Origin: a bacterium
GTDB taxonomy: Bacteria; B130-G9
Assembly (NCBI GenBank): GCA_035527515.1
Contig: DATLAJ010000135.1
Coordinates: forward strand, 1 to 37,560
Direction: 5' to 3'
Length of the DNA stretch: 37,560 nucleotides
The notes under the pieces are model-generated. The model was given only the letters and a program-made list of their open reading frames with translations, searched no databases and had not been told where the DNA came from. Shown here piece after piece: positions 25,196 through 33,515 of this stretch; positions within the stretch are counted from its first letter, which is position 1, and each line of letters begins with the position of its first letter. The position numbers were made by a program, and so were the translations under genes.

Positions 25196-25924
25196 TTATT
25201 TCAAACTGGGCAGGCTATCGATTGTCCTGCCTATTGTATCGTCCAGAATCGAGCGGATGGTCTTCTGGTGCGCCTCGTAACGCCTCATCTCATCAATCAT
25301 CGAGACCATCTCCTCGATGACGTTCGCGTTCGACGATTCCAGGAATCTCTGTTGGACCTTCGCACCGGTCGCCTTCTTCGGCTCGGCCTTCTCCGTTCCG
25401 TCCACCCAGAGACTGCTTCCCACCTTTTTGAGGACAGACGTGTCGTCGAACGTCATCACTTTCAGCACGCCAATTGAGTTACCATCCGTGAAAACCTCTC
25501 CATTTGAATCGATGGTTACTTGTGCCCCAGCCGGGATGCTGAGCTCGCCCTCCTCCGCGAGAACAGACAACCCGTTCTGGTCCATGAGCTTGCCGTCAGG
25601 GTCAACCTTGAAATTGCCAGCCCTTGCGTAGCCCTCCTTGTCCCCAAACTGCACCACGAAGAACCCATCGCCATCGAGCGCCAGGTCCAACGAATTGCCG
25701 GTGCTCCTCAGCGGCCCCTGCGAGAAATCCGTGGCGGTCCCGCCCACAACGACGCCCGATGGGTCATTGGAGGAGCTCGAGCTGCTCTCTGCAAGGAGCC
25801 GGAAAAATGGCGTGTCCTTCTTAAACCCAACCGTGTTTATGTTAGCGAGGTTGTTTGCACGTATTTCGTGCGCCCGTGCCTCGCTCAGAAGTCCTGACGC
25901 CGCATCATATAGGCCCTTAATCAT
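25196..25924 (-). CDS. flgF: Flagellar proximal rod protein FlgF
   Basis: 242 residues. It starts MIKGLYDAASGLLSEARAHE with NNLANINTVGFKKDTPFF, has the hook-basal-body loop SLDLALDGDGFFVVQFGDKE, and ends with NANVIEEMVSMIDEMRRYEA. Proximal to FlgG in the rod. ATG 25924 has AAGGAG ten bases upstream; an upstream in-frame start at 26008 is unlikely because it adds 28 residues before the family start and would lie upstream of the sigma-54 promoter. It is the first gene of the operon. Confidence 0.95.
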   Translation of the reverse strand: MIKGLYDAASGLLSEARAHEIRANNLANINTVGFKKDTPFFRLLAESSSSSSNDPSGVVVGGTATDFSQGPLRSTGNSLDLALDGDGFFVVQFGDKEGYARAGNFKVDPDGKLMDQNGLSVLAEEGELSIPAGAQVTIDSNGEVFTDGNSIGVLKVMTFDDTSVLKKVGSSLWVDGTEKAEPKKATGAKVQQRFLESSNANVIEEMVSMIDEMRRYEAHQKTIRSILDDTIGRTIDSLPSLK

Positions 25925-25971
25925 CTCTCGAATGCTCCTTAGTATTGTGCTAGCTTGCGGTAACCATCTCA

Positions 25972-25987
25972 AGCAGATACCGTGCCA
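25972..25987 (-). promoter_or_regulatory. Sigma-54 (RpoN) promoter for the flgF-flgL operon
   Basis: Minus-strand CTGGCACG-GTAT-CTGCT matches the -24/-12 consensus (YTGGCACG-N4-TTGCW) at all but one position, with correct GG-to-GC spacing. Predicted transcription start is near 25961, giving a leader of about 37 bases to the flgF ATG. Middle flagellar genes are sigma-54 dependent in several phyla. A second TGGCAC at 26007-26002 lacks the -12 element. The remaining 300 bases to the divergent DUF1015 gene show nothing else I can name. Confidence 0.75.
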
Positions 25988-26306
25988 GCGTGAGAATAAT
26001 TGTGCCACATAACGCAGCCAAGCTGCATCCGGAAGGCTCCCGATGATAACTCAACCACACCGCCCAAGATAACCTCACGAGACAATTCCCGAGCAAAACG
26101 ACATGAGGTTCCGGCAACTTTTTCCCTCTCCTCGCTGCTAATTCGCATCTGAGAGCTTCTTGTTGATAACCATTCTGATGCTGGGATATAGTCATTAGTG
26201 GGCTGCGGGTTGCGCACTAGCCATCGGATCGGAAATAATTTCCTCTTCGTGCATGGCAACGCAGAAAGGAGCGCGCAAGTTCACAATTATCGTAGTGGAG
26301 GAGTAG

Positions 26307-27650
26307 ATGGCAGAAATACTTCCATTCAGAGGGTATCGCTACAGCCCTGACAAGGTGAGGGCTCTCGACGACGTAATAGCCGACCCCTACGACAAGATAG
26401 ACGATGAGCTCCGGGAGTTCTATTACGAGAAAAGCCCGCACAATATCGTTAGGATCATCAAGGGCAAGACATACCCAAAGGACACAAAAGACAATAATCA
26501 ATACGTCCGAGCCGCGGGCTTCCTCGACGCCTGGATACGCGAGGGGATACTTCAGCGGGACCAAAGCCCCTGCATATATATCTACGACCAGGAGTATGTT
26601 GTCCCGGGGGCCGGGACCACGAGGACAAGAAAGGGGTTCGTTGCCCTTTTCCGGCTGATGTCCTACGAGGAGGGCGGCGTCAAACCTCACGAGCAGACGC
26701 TGGCAGGTCCCAAGGCCGACAGATTGAACCTGATGCGCGCCACGAGAGCCCAGTTTGGCCAGATTTTCATGCTCTACCCGGACCCGGACAACCTAGTGAA
26801 CAATCTTCTGGACGAGGGGCGCTCCGCACGCCAGCCCCTAGTGGCCAAGGACCGCTTCTCAGACCTGCACAAGGTCTGGCCCGTCAGCGACCCAAGCATG
26901 ATCGGCGAGCTGCAGAAGCTGATGCTTGATAAGCAGGTTTTCATAGCGGACGGGCATCACCGTTACGAGACTGCGCTCGCTTTCAGGGATGAGATGCGAG
27001 GCAAGGTCAGCCAGACGGACGATTTCGAGACGATCGAAAGCCGCATGATCACTTTCGTGAGCTTCGATGATCCGGGCCTTCTAGTCCTTCCCACGCATCG
27101 GCTTGTCAGCGATGTAAAGAGCTTTGATGCGATGGCTTTGATTGAGAACCTGAAGCAGTTTTTCGAGCTGGAGTCGCTGCCGTTTTCGGACGCTTCGTCA
27201 CGAGAGACCGCACAGCGCAAGACAATGGAGATACTCCATCGCGCCTCGCCGAAGGGCCACGTGTTCGGCGTGCTATTAGCTGGGCAGAAGCAGTTTCTGG
27301 TGGCGAGGCTTAAAGATGAGAGCTGGCTGGATGAGATGCTGGCGGGGGCTGGGTCCGAGGAGTTTAGGCGGCTGGACGTCGTCATTCTCTCGACTCTGAT
27401 TCTTGAGAGAATGCTGGGGATTACAAAAGAGGACCTGACCAGCGAGCGGAACGTCCAATACCTACGCGATGTGGGCGAGGGCGTTAAGTCGATCATCGGC
27501 GGCGAAGGTCAAGCCCTCTTCGTGCTGAATCCAACCAAGGCGAGGCAGGTCCGAAATGTCGCCTCGGCTGGTGTGCGGATGCCTCAGAAATCGACGGACT
27601 TTTATCCGAAGCTTGTAACGGGTCTTGTGCTTAACAAGCTTACACTTTAA
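26307..27650 (+). CDS. DUF1015 family protein
   Basis: 447 residues, the usual family length. Markers are ILPFRGYRYSPDKV at the start, DVIADPYDKID, HNIVRIIKGK, the central FIADGHHRYETALAF and PTHRLV. The family (PF06245) is widespread, cytosolic and without an agreed function. GGAGGAG lies just before ATG 26307. It is divergent from flgF and starts a rightward run with the small membrane protein, FapA-like and PilZ genes; the association is positional. Confidence 0.92.
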   Translation: MAEILPFRGYRYSPDKVRALDDVIADPYDKIDDELREFYYEKSPHNIVRIIKGKTYPKDTKDNNQYVRAAGFLDAWIREGILQRDQSPCIYIYDQEYVVPGAGTTRTRKGFVALFRLMSYEEGGVKPHEQTLAGPKADRLNLMRATRAQFGQIFMLYPDPDNLVNNLLDEGRSARQPLVAKDRFSDLHKVWPVSDPSMIGELQKLMLDKQVFIADGHHRYETALAFRDEMRGKVSQTDDFETIESRMITFVSFDDPGLLVLPTHRLVSDVKSFDAMALIENLKQFFELESLPFSDASSRETAQRKTMEILHRASPKGHVFGVLLAGQKQFLVARLKDESWLDEMLAGAGSEEFRRLDVVILSTLILERMLGITKEDLTSERNVQYLRDVGEGVKSIIGGEGQALFVLNPTKARQVRNVASAGVRMPQKSTDFYPKLVTGLVLNKLTL

Positions 27651-27689
27651 TCCGAATAAGTATCTATAAGGGTAACTTTAGGTGATGCC

Positions 27690-27932
27690 ATGATGACGTT
27701 TTTCAAGGTGCTTGGGATATTGACCGCCGCGGTTCTCGGCGTTGTGGTTCTGTTGTTCGTAGTCTTGCCGGTCATTGCATTCTGTCTGGGTCTTTGCTGG
27801 ACGGTGCTTTGGGGACTTGCGGGTCTTTTGGTTTTTGCTCTCAAGATCGCGATATTCATCGGGCTGGTTCTGTTCGTTGCCTTTCTTTTATTGCGGCTGA
27901 TTGCCAAGGGGCTCGAGCTGATTCTCTATTAA
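27690..27932 (+). CDS. Small hydrophobic membrane protein
   Basis: 80 residues, almost entirely hydrophobic, with two or three helices (about 5-40 and 45-75) and a basic kink near RLIAKG at the end. AGGTG precedes the tandem ATGs 27690/27693. It stops 13 bases before the FapA-like start, so the two are likely cotranslated. I do not recognise the family; a membrane anchor for the beta-helical neighbour is possible. Confidence 0.65.
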   Translation: MMTFFKVLGILTAAVLGVVVLLFVVLPVIAFCLGLCWTVLWGLAGLLVFALKIAIFIGLVLFVAFLLLRLIAKGLELILY

Positions 27933-27945
27933 GGGGGCTTATTGC

Positions 27946-29004
27946 ATGGAGGCTCCGTTGCTTGTCGAGGGTAACGTTGACATAAGATACGGCGATGTCG
28001 AGGCTCCCGGCAGTGTCGTGGTCAGGGGAGACGTGCGCTCAGGACGCTCGGTCTCGGCAAAGGGCTCGATCACCATCCACGGGGTGGTCGAGGCTGCCAC
28101 CATAGTCGCTGAGGGCGATGTGTCGGTTCAGCACGGGGTCGCCGGCCGCTCCAAGGGAAGCATCAGCGCACAGGGCAAGATAACGCTCGGCTATGTGAGC
28201 GAGGCTAAGCTCGACTCGAAGTCCGGGATCGTAATCGGCTCGTCCGCCATGAACAGCACACTGCTGACCGACGGGGATGTCGTCATTGAGGGCGATGGAG
28301 TGCTTGTCGGCGGAGTCGTGATGGCCGCTGGAAACCTGACAGCAGGTAGAGTGGGTCACAAGGGAGTCGATCTGTGGGAGAAAGGCGTGGCTAAGCACAT
28401 TGTGGAGAAAACCACCATCATGCTCGGGTTTCCGCCTAACCTCCGCAAACGTCTCATGGAGTCCCGGCCGCAGCTTTCGCTGGCCGAGAAGTCAGGGCGC
28501 GCGGCGGCAAGAAACGTCCAGTATCTCCTGTCCCGCGGGGTCCCGGAGGTGGACGAAACCACTTCAGAACGGCTGATGTTTCTGGCGAAGGCGCCTGTAT
28601 CTGTGGCTTTTCTGCTGGGCAAAGGAGCTAAGGCGGCCGCCGCCGTTAACGAGGAGCTCCGAATGATGCTGGCTGACATTGCGCAAGAGCTGCCGTTGCC
28701 ACACAACGTGTCCGCAAGTGAGCATTCCGCACTTCAAGACCTTAGTCTGCACCTGTATCACCTTTTCGCTGCAAACGACTTCGTGATCGATGTTCATAAG
28801 GATATTGAGGCGCTGTTGGGCAGCCCCAAGCTCAACAAGAACGCGGCGTTTTACGCGCGAGATACCGTCTATAAGGGCGTGGAGCTGACAATAGGCTTTG
28901 CAGAGTTGGCGGTGGACCAGCTGATGGGCGGGACCGTCTTCAAGCTCGCGGGCGACGAGATCGTGGCGGAACCCTGGACTGAAGGAGCTGTTGCGGAGGT
29001 GTAA
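27946..29004 (+). CDS. FapA/DUF342-like beta-helix protein with an unusual C-terminal helical region
   Basis: 352 residues. Residues 1-150 repeat short Gly/Val strands (VEGNVDIRYGDVEAPGSVVV, RGDVRSGRSVSAKGSI, GVVEAATIVAEGDV), as in the polymer-like beta-helix of FapA/DUF342 proteins. The usual N-terminal domain is missing and the protein starts directly in the helix. Residues about 160-350 are alpha-helical (AEKSGRAAARNVQYLLS, LAKAPVSVAFLLGKGAK) and unfamiliar. AGGGGG precedes ATG 27946. A cytoskeletal or flagellum-placement role is suggested only by family and neighbours. Confidence 0.75.
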   Translation: MEAPLLVEGNVDIRYGDVEAPGSVVVRGDVRSGRSVSAKGSITIHGVVEAATIVAEGDVSVQHGVAGRSKGSISAQGKITLGYVSEAKLDSKSGIVIGSSAMNSTLLTDGDVVIEGDGVLVGGVVMAAGNLTAGRVGHKGVDLWEKGVAKHIVEKTTIMLGFPPNLRKRLMESRPQLSLAEKSGRAAARNVQYLLSRGVPEVDETTSERLMFLAKAPVSVAFLLGKGAKAAAAVNEELRMMLADIAQELPLPHNVSASEHSALQDLSLHLYHLFAANDFVIDVHKDIEALLGSPKLNKNAAFYARDTVYKGVELTIGFAELAVDQLMGGTVFKLAGDEIVAEPWTEGAVAEV

Positions 29005-29005
29005 G

Positions 29006-29392
29006 GTGAGCGACGAGACGGAACAGACCAGCAAACAGAGAAGAGACTTCTTTCGGAGGCAGATGGCGCTGCCGGTTGGCGCAAAGCTCTTTGCCCTCCC
29101 CGGCCACACCGAACTGCCGCCCGAGAGGGACTTAGCGGTGAAAACCGTCAATCTGAGCGCCGGCGGCGTCCTACTTCTGGCAACGGGACCTACGCCGGCG
29201 GCCGAGCTGCTTTGCGAGGGAGCTCTAATTGACCTCTCGGTTTCTAGCTTCGGCTCACCCCTGCCAATCAGGCTTTTAGGTCGCGTCGTGAGAGTAGAAG
29301 ACCCCGGCCCGGACGAGCTACGCTTCGCCGTCGAGTTCATTCTCATCACTCCTAGCGAGGCCGACGCGATCGTCCGGAAAGTCTCGCTTTAG
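29006..29392 (+). CDS. PilZ-domain protein, predicted c-di-GMP receptor
   Basis: 128 residues. QRRDFFRRQ near 11-18 is the RxxxR c-di-GMP motif, and VNLSAGGVLL near 48-57 the (D/N)xSxxG motif. The rest fits a six-stranded PilZ barrel. GTG 29006 comes directly after the FapA-like stop, with GGAGG six bases upstream; an in-frame TTG at 28991 would overlap that gene. It may tune motility or envelope functions in response to c-di-GMP. Confidence 0.85.
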   Translation: MSDETEQTSKQRRDFFRRQMALPVGAKLFALPGHTELPPERDLAVKTVNLSAGGVLLLATGPTPAAELLCEGALIDLSVSSFGSPLPIRLLGRVVRVEDPGPDELRFAVEFILITPSEADAIVRKVSL

Positions 29393-29452
29393 CCGGCTGA
29401 TAAACAGCGGCTTCAATTCTAGCGCCTTGCACGAATCTGCTTTCCGACAAAC

Positions 29453-29471
29453 CAAAAGTATGTATGATTGA
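29453..29471 (+). repeat. Short direct repeat upstream of the propeller gene
   Basis: Nineteen bases that recur with 17 identities at 31864-31882, upstream of the mlaD-like gene. Both copies continue with a TTGA-start, and a similar TCTTGC lies about ten bases on. It could be a shared promoter or regulator site, or duplicated flank. Confidence 0.3.
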
Positions 29472-29583
29472 GCTACCTAAGCTCTTGCACATGATGAACG
29501 TTTGGTGACGTGATGGATCGGATGCCGAGGGAGAAGGGGCGCCGCAACGCGGAAAGAGAGGAAGAGGAATAAGGAAGAGAAGG

Positions 29584-31836
29584 ATGAATAGGATCGTTCT
29601 GCTGGTGACGGTGGTGGTCCTGGCGACGACGACGGCGGGAACGTTCGCGGCGGATAGGTGGATTAACTACACCGCTGGCAAGTATGTACGGGCAATCGCT
29701 TGCGAGAACGAACGATATGTATTGTGTGCAACTTCAGGTGGCGTCGCTCGTTTTGACATCACTACCGGTCAGAAGACCGTTTATACGAGAGCAGACGGCT
29801 TGGCCTGCAACGACGCGCGTGCCATTGCCATAGGTTCCAAGGGGGATAAGTGGTTTGGGACATACAATGGCGGCGTCAGCGTCCTCCACGCCGACGGCAG
29901 CTGGACGACCTACAACAATGCCAACAGCGGCCTGGCCGACAACTATATGCGGGCCATTGCTATAGATATGGCGGACAGCAAATGGTTCGGGACCTTGTAC
30001 GGGGGCGTCAGCGTCTTCCATTCTGATGGTAGTTGGACAACCTACGACACCCACAACAGCGCTCTGGTAGATGACTGTGTCTGTGCCATTGCCACAGAGA
30101 CCAATGGCAACAAGTGGTTTGGGACGGTTGAGGGTGCTTGCGTCCTCCATTCTGATGGCAGCTGGACAACCTACGACACCCACAACAGCGGCTTGGCCTC
30201 TAAGTTCGTGTCGGACATTGCCATTGATGCAGCAGGCAACAAGTGGTTCGGCACCTATTATGGCGGCGTCAGCGTCCTTCACGCTGATGGCAGCTGGACG
30301 ACTTACAGCACTGGCAACAGCGGTCTGGCTGACTACCGTGTGTTGGCTATTGCCATAGATGCCGATGGCAACAACTGGTTCGGGACCTATTATGGCGGCG
30401 TCAGCGTCCTCCACGCTAACGGCAGCTGGACAACCTACGACACCGACAACAGCGCCCTGGCCGATAACGAGGTGCATGCCATTGCCATAGATGGCGATGG
30501 CAATAAGTGGTTCGCAGCCGGCTGGGCCAGCGGTCCCAGCGTCCTCCGTTCTGATGGGAGCTGGACGATTTGCAGCCCTGACAACAGTGGCCTGGCCGAT
30601 AACTGGGTGCTTGCCATTACCATAGATGCCGATGGCAACAAATGGTTTGGGACATACTGGGGCGGCGTCAGCGTCCTTCACGCTGATGGCAGCTGGACAA
30701 CTTACAGCGTTCGCAAGAGCGGTCAGGTTTACGATAGTGTGTTTACCATCGCCATAGATACCAACGGCAACAAGTGGTTCGGGAATTGGTACGGCGTCAG
30801 CGTCCTTCACGCTGATGGCAGCTGGACAACTTACAGCCGGGACAATAGCGGTCTGGCCGATAACGAGGTGTCTTCCATTGCGATAGACACGGCTGGCAGC
30901 AAATGGTTCGGGACCTCGTACGGCGGCGTCAGCGTCCTCCACGCGGATGGCAGCTGGACGACTTACAGCCCTCACAGCAGCGGTCTAGCCGACAACGGAG
31001 TCGGGGCGATTGCCATAGACCCCGACGGCAACAAGTGGTTCGGCACGGGCGAAGGCGTCAGCGTCCTACACGCTGATGGCACTTGGAAAACCTACAACAC
31101 CGACAACAGCGGTCTGGCCGACAACTGGGTCCAAGCCGTTGCCATAGATGGCTATGGCAACAAGTGGTTCGGCACCTATTATGGCGGCGTCAGCGTCCTC
31201 CACGCGGATGCCAGCTGGACAACTTACAACACCGCTAACAGCGGGTTGGCTGCTGATCGTGTGAATGCAGTCGCGGCAGACGCGGCCGGCAACAAGTGGT
31301 TCGGCACCTCGCTTATTCTGATACCTGACGGTGCCGTCAGCGTTTTGCACCATGATGGCAGCTGGACAACTTACAATACCGATAACAGCGGTTTGGCCGG
31401 CAACGAGGTGGGGGCGATTGCCATAGATGCCACAGGAAACAAGTGGTTCGGGACATTATACGGTGCGTGCATCCTGACTCAGATGCCGGTAGTGTCCGTT
31501 TCAATCAACCAGTCCCTCTATCATGTCGGCGAGCGAATGGTTGTCGAGGCCAGTTTGCAGAATCCGGGGCCGGCGATAACGGTCGATATCTACCTGGGCG
31601 TTGGCCTGCCTGATGGTACTTCCCTGTCTTGGCCGGGCTTCACGCCGGGATTGGCGCCAGCTTATGATAACTTCATTATTCCTGATAGCTTCTCCTTCGG
31701 ACCCTCGGTGATTCTTGAGATGAACCTGCCCGCGCTCTCGACCGGCGACTATTTCTGGTTTGCCGCAATGACTAAGCCTGAGTATGCCTCGCAGACTGTG
31801 GGTGAAGTCTCTATCGCCTCGTGGAGGTTTGAGTAA
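29584..31836 (+). CDS. Secreted protein with two-component-regulator-type propeller repeats
   Basis: 750 residues. A signal peptide (about 1-22, ending TFAADR) precedes about 14 repeats of 47 residues. The first is degenerate; 13 carry GNKWFGTYYGG, VSVLHADGSWTTY and NSGLADN-type turns. Fourteen repeats fit two seven-bladed propellers of the Reg_prop type. A C-terminal beta-domain (about 640-750; SLQNPGPAITVDIYL) matches the remnant at 2956-3306. No membrane helix or kinase follows, unlike hybrid two-component sensors with this propeller. AAGGAAG lies upstream of ATG 29584. Probably surface-located binding or structural protein. Confidence 0.85.
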   Translation: MNRIVLLVTVVVLATTTAGTFAADRWINYTAGKYVRAIACENERYVLCATSGGVARFDITTGQKTVYTRADGLACNDARAIAIGSKGDKWFGTYNGGVSVLHADGSWTTYNNANSGLADNYMRAIAIDMADSKWFGTLYGGVSVFHSDGSWTTYDTHNSALVDDCVCAIATETNGNKWFGTVEGACVLHSDGSWTTYDTHNSGLASKFVSDIAIDAAGNKWFGTYYGGVSVLHADGSWTTYSTGNSGLADYRVLAIAIDADGNNWFGTYYGGVSVLHANGSWTTYDTDNSALADNEVHAIAIDGDGNKWFAAGWASGPSVLRSDGSWTICSPDNSGLADNWVLAITIDADGNKWFGTYWGGVSVLHADGSWTTYSVRKSGQVYDSVFTIAIDTNGNKWFGNWYGVSVLHADGSWTTYSRDNSGLADNEVSSIAIDTAGSKWFGTSYGGVSVLHADGSWTTYSPHSSGLADNGVGAIAIDPDGNKWFGTGEGVSVLHADGTWKTYNTDNSGLADNWVQAVAIDGYGNKWFGTYYGGVSVLHADASWTTYNTANSGLAADRVNAVAADAAGNKWFGTSLILIPDGAVSVLHHDGSWTTYNTDNSGLAGNEVGAIAIDATGNKWFGTLYGACILTQMPVVSVSINQSLYHVGERMVVEASLQNPGPAITVDIYLGVGLPDGTSLSWPGFTPGLAPAYDNFIIPDSFSFGPSVILEMNLPALSTGDYFWFAAMTKPEYASQTVGEVSIASWRFE
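29830..31470 (+). repeat. Tandem ~141-bp repeats inside the propeller gene
   Basis: Thirteen near-identical coding repeats. DNA identity is high enough that a 413-codon antisense frame stays open across most of them (30975-29734). This indicates recent duplication or gene conversion among blades. Confidence 0.75.
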
Positions 31837-31920
31837 GGACTTGGAATCCGCTTTCAGTGCGATCAGAAGTACGTATGATTGAACCGACAGGTCTTGCTTA
31901 ATCATTGCTGAGTGGATTCA

Positions 31921-33456
31921 ATGGAACGAACGCTGAAAGAGAAAAGCTTGGCCCTCAAGGTGGGGATTTTTGCCGTCATCGGCATTGCCATCCTGTTCTA
32001 TCTGAGCATCCGTGTCGGCGAGATATCACTCACAAAGCGGGAGGACAGGATCGACGTTTACGTCGTGTTTGATACGGTCGGTGGGCTTGAGGAGAAGGCC
32101 GAGGCCCGTCTGGCGGGCGTCGTAATTGGCCGTGTCACGCGAATATACCTGCGAAACGGCAAGGCCGCGGTCGAGGCGGCAGTCGATCGCTCGGCGCAGC
32201 TGCGAGTGGACGCGACGGCGAGAATAACTGTGCAATCGATGGTCGGCGCATCCTATCTAGAGTTCTTACCTGTCTCCGCTACTGCCGCTTTGGCTGAGGA
32301 GGGCACAGAGTTCAGGGGCGAAGTGTCGCCCGGCTTCGCTGAGCTCGCTGGCAGCACGACCTCGCTCATGACCAAACTCAGCCTCATAGCCGACGACATG
32401 AAGCTCGTCTCCGAATCGGTCAAGAACGTCATTGGCACCCAGCAGGGCGAGCAGCAGTTGAAGGGCATACTTCAGAAGCTCGACCAGGCTACCTCGAACA
32501 TGAACCTGATGATCGTCCAGAACAGGCAGGATGTAGATAAGGCCGTCGTGGCCATTCGCGAGTTTGCGGAGACGCTCCGCGACATGACGCCTGCCGTCCT
32601 GCACAAGGTCGAGCAGCTCGCCGATAGGGCCAATTCTATGGTCTCGAGCAACCAGGCGGAAGTCAGGGAGATGATGAAGAAACTGAACGCCGCCTCGGGG
32701 CGCCTCAACGAAGTTCTGGCGGACGTTCAGGACATCACCAAGAGCGTCAAGGAGGGCAAGGGCACAATCGGCAAGCTCATAGCCGAAGACACCGTCCATC
32801 AGGAGCTTACCAACACGCTCTCCGAGTTCCGCCAGACAATGAGCTCGGCGAAGGACTTTCTGGACAAGACCAGTCAGATCAAGGCCTATCTTGGCTACCG
32901 CGGCGAGTACCTGACTGACGAGGCGGAGTTCAAGAACTACGTAACCGTGAAGCTTGAGCCGCGCGAGGGCAGGTATTTCCTCTTCGAGTTGGCCAACGAC
33001 CCCTATGGCAAGGAGAAGACCGTGGAGGAGTACAAGGTCACCGAGACGGTTACGGAGGAGGGCGGGCTCGTCAAACTCGTGAGAACGCACAAATACTCCG
33101 AGACGACCAGGAAGGAAAAAAGGGCGCTCTTCAGCCTTCAATACGCGAGGCGCTTTGGGCCGGTGACGTTCAGGGGTGGTCTGATAGAATCGGAGGGTGG
33201 CTTTGGCACAGACCTGAACCTGATGAACGACCGCCTGGCGCTGTCGTTGGATGCGTTTGATTTTGACGAGGACGACTACGACCCGCACCTGAAGTTCACA
33301 GGCCGGTTCGATATATACAAGTCGTTTTACATCACCGCTGGCGTTGACCAGATTCTGAACGAGCAGCGCCGCTCGTTCTACGCGGGGCTTGGCCTGATGT
33401 TCCGTGAGGACGACATCAAGTATATCTTCAGCCAGATGCCCACTAGCGGGTTCTAA
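31921..33456 (+). CDS. MlaD-family (Mce) lipid-transport protein with C-terminal barrel-like domain
   Basis: 511 residues. A membrane anchor (about 12-30) is followed by the MCE domain (about 40-125; VYVVFDTVGGL, EARLAGVVIGRV, VQSMVGASYLEF), then long helices (about 140-320) as in needle-type Mce proteins, and a C-terminal region rich in alternating strands (YARRFGPVTFRGGLIESEGG, DRLALSLDAF, FYAGLGLMF) that looks like an outer-membrane beta-sheet. Mce proteins shuttle phospholipids between membranes with an ABC engine (MlaEF), not seen here. ATG 31921 has a GAGTGG just upstream; an in-frame GTG at 31912 has none. Confidence 0.9.
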   Translation: MERTLKEKSLALKVGIFAVIGIAILFYLSIRVGEISLTKREDRIDVYVVFDTVGGLEEKAEARLAGVVIGRVTRIYLRNGKAAVEAAVDRSAQLRVDATARITVQSMVGASYLEFLPVSATAALAEEGTEFRGEVSPGFAELAGSTTSLMTKLSLIADDMKLVSESVKNVIGTQQGEQQLKGILQKLDQATSNMNLMIVQNRQDVDKAVVAIREFAETLRDMTPAVLHKVEQLADRANSMVSSNQAEVREMMKKLNAASGRLNEVLADVQDITKSVKEGKGTIGKLIAEDTVHQELTNTLSEFRQTMSSAKDFLDKTSQIKAYLGYRGEYLTDEAEFKNYVTVKLEPREGRYFLFELANDPYGKEKTVEEYKVTETVTEEGGLVKLVRTHKYSETTRKEKRALFSLQYARRFGPVTFRGGLIESEGGFGTDLNLMNDRLALSLDAFDFDEDDYDPHLKFTGRFDIYKSFYITAGVDQILNEQRRSFYAGLGLMFREDDIKYIFSQMPTSGF

Positions 33457-33515
33457 GGCTGGCAGGAGGGTCAAAACCGGCTGGATGCGCCAGCACGGCT
33501 GCCGTATTCTGATCT

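Noticed and set aside
26002-26007. Second TGGCAC upstream of flgF
   Set aside because: There is no GC at the -12 position, so only the downstream element fits sigma-54.
29734-30975. 413-codon open frame on the minus strand
   Set aside because: It is antisense to the propeller repeats and shares their period; the plus strand has signal peptide, ribosome-binding site and family repeats.
32266-33474. 402-codon open frame on the minus strand
   Set aside because: It is antisense to the MlaD-type gene, which has clear family motifs; high GC favours such shadow frames.
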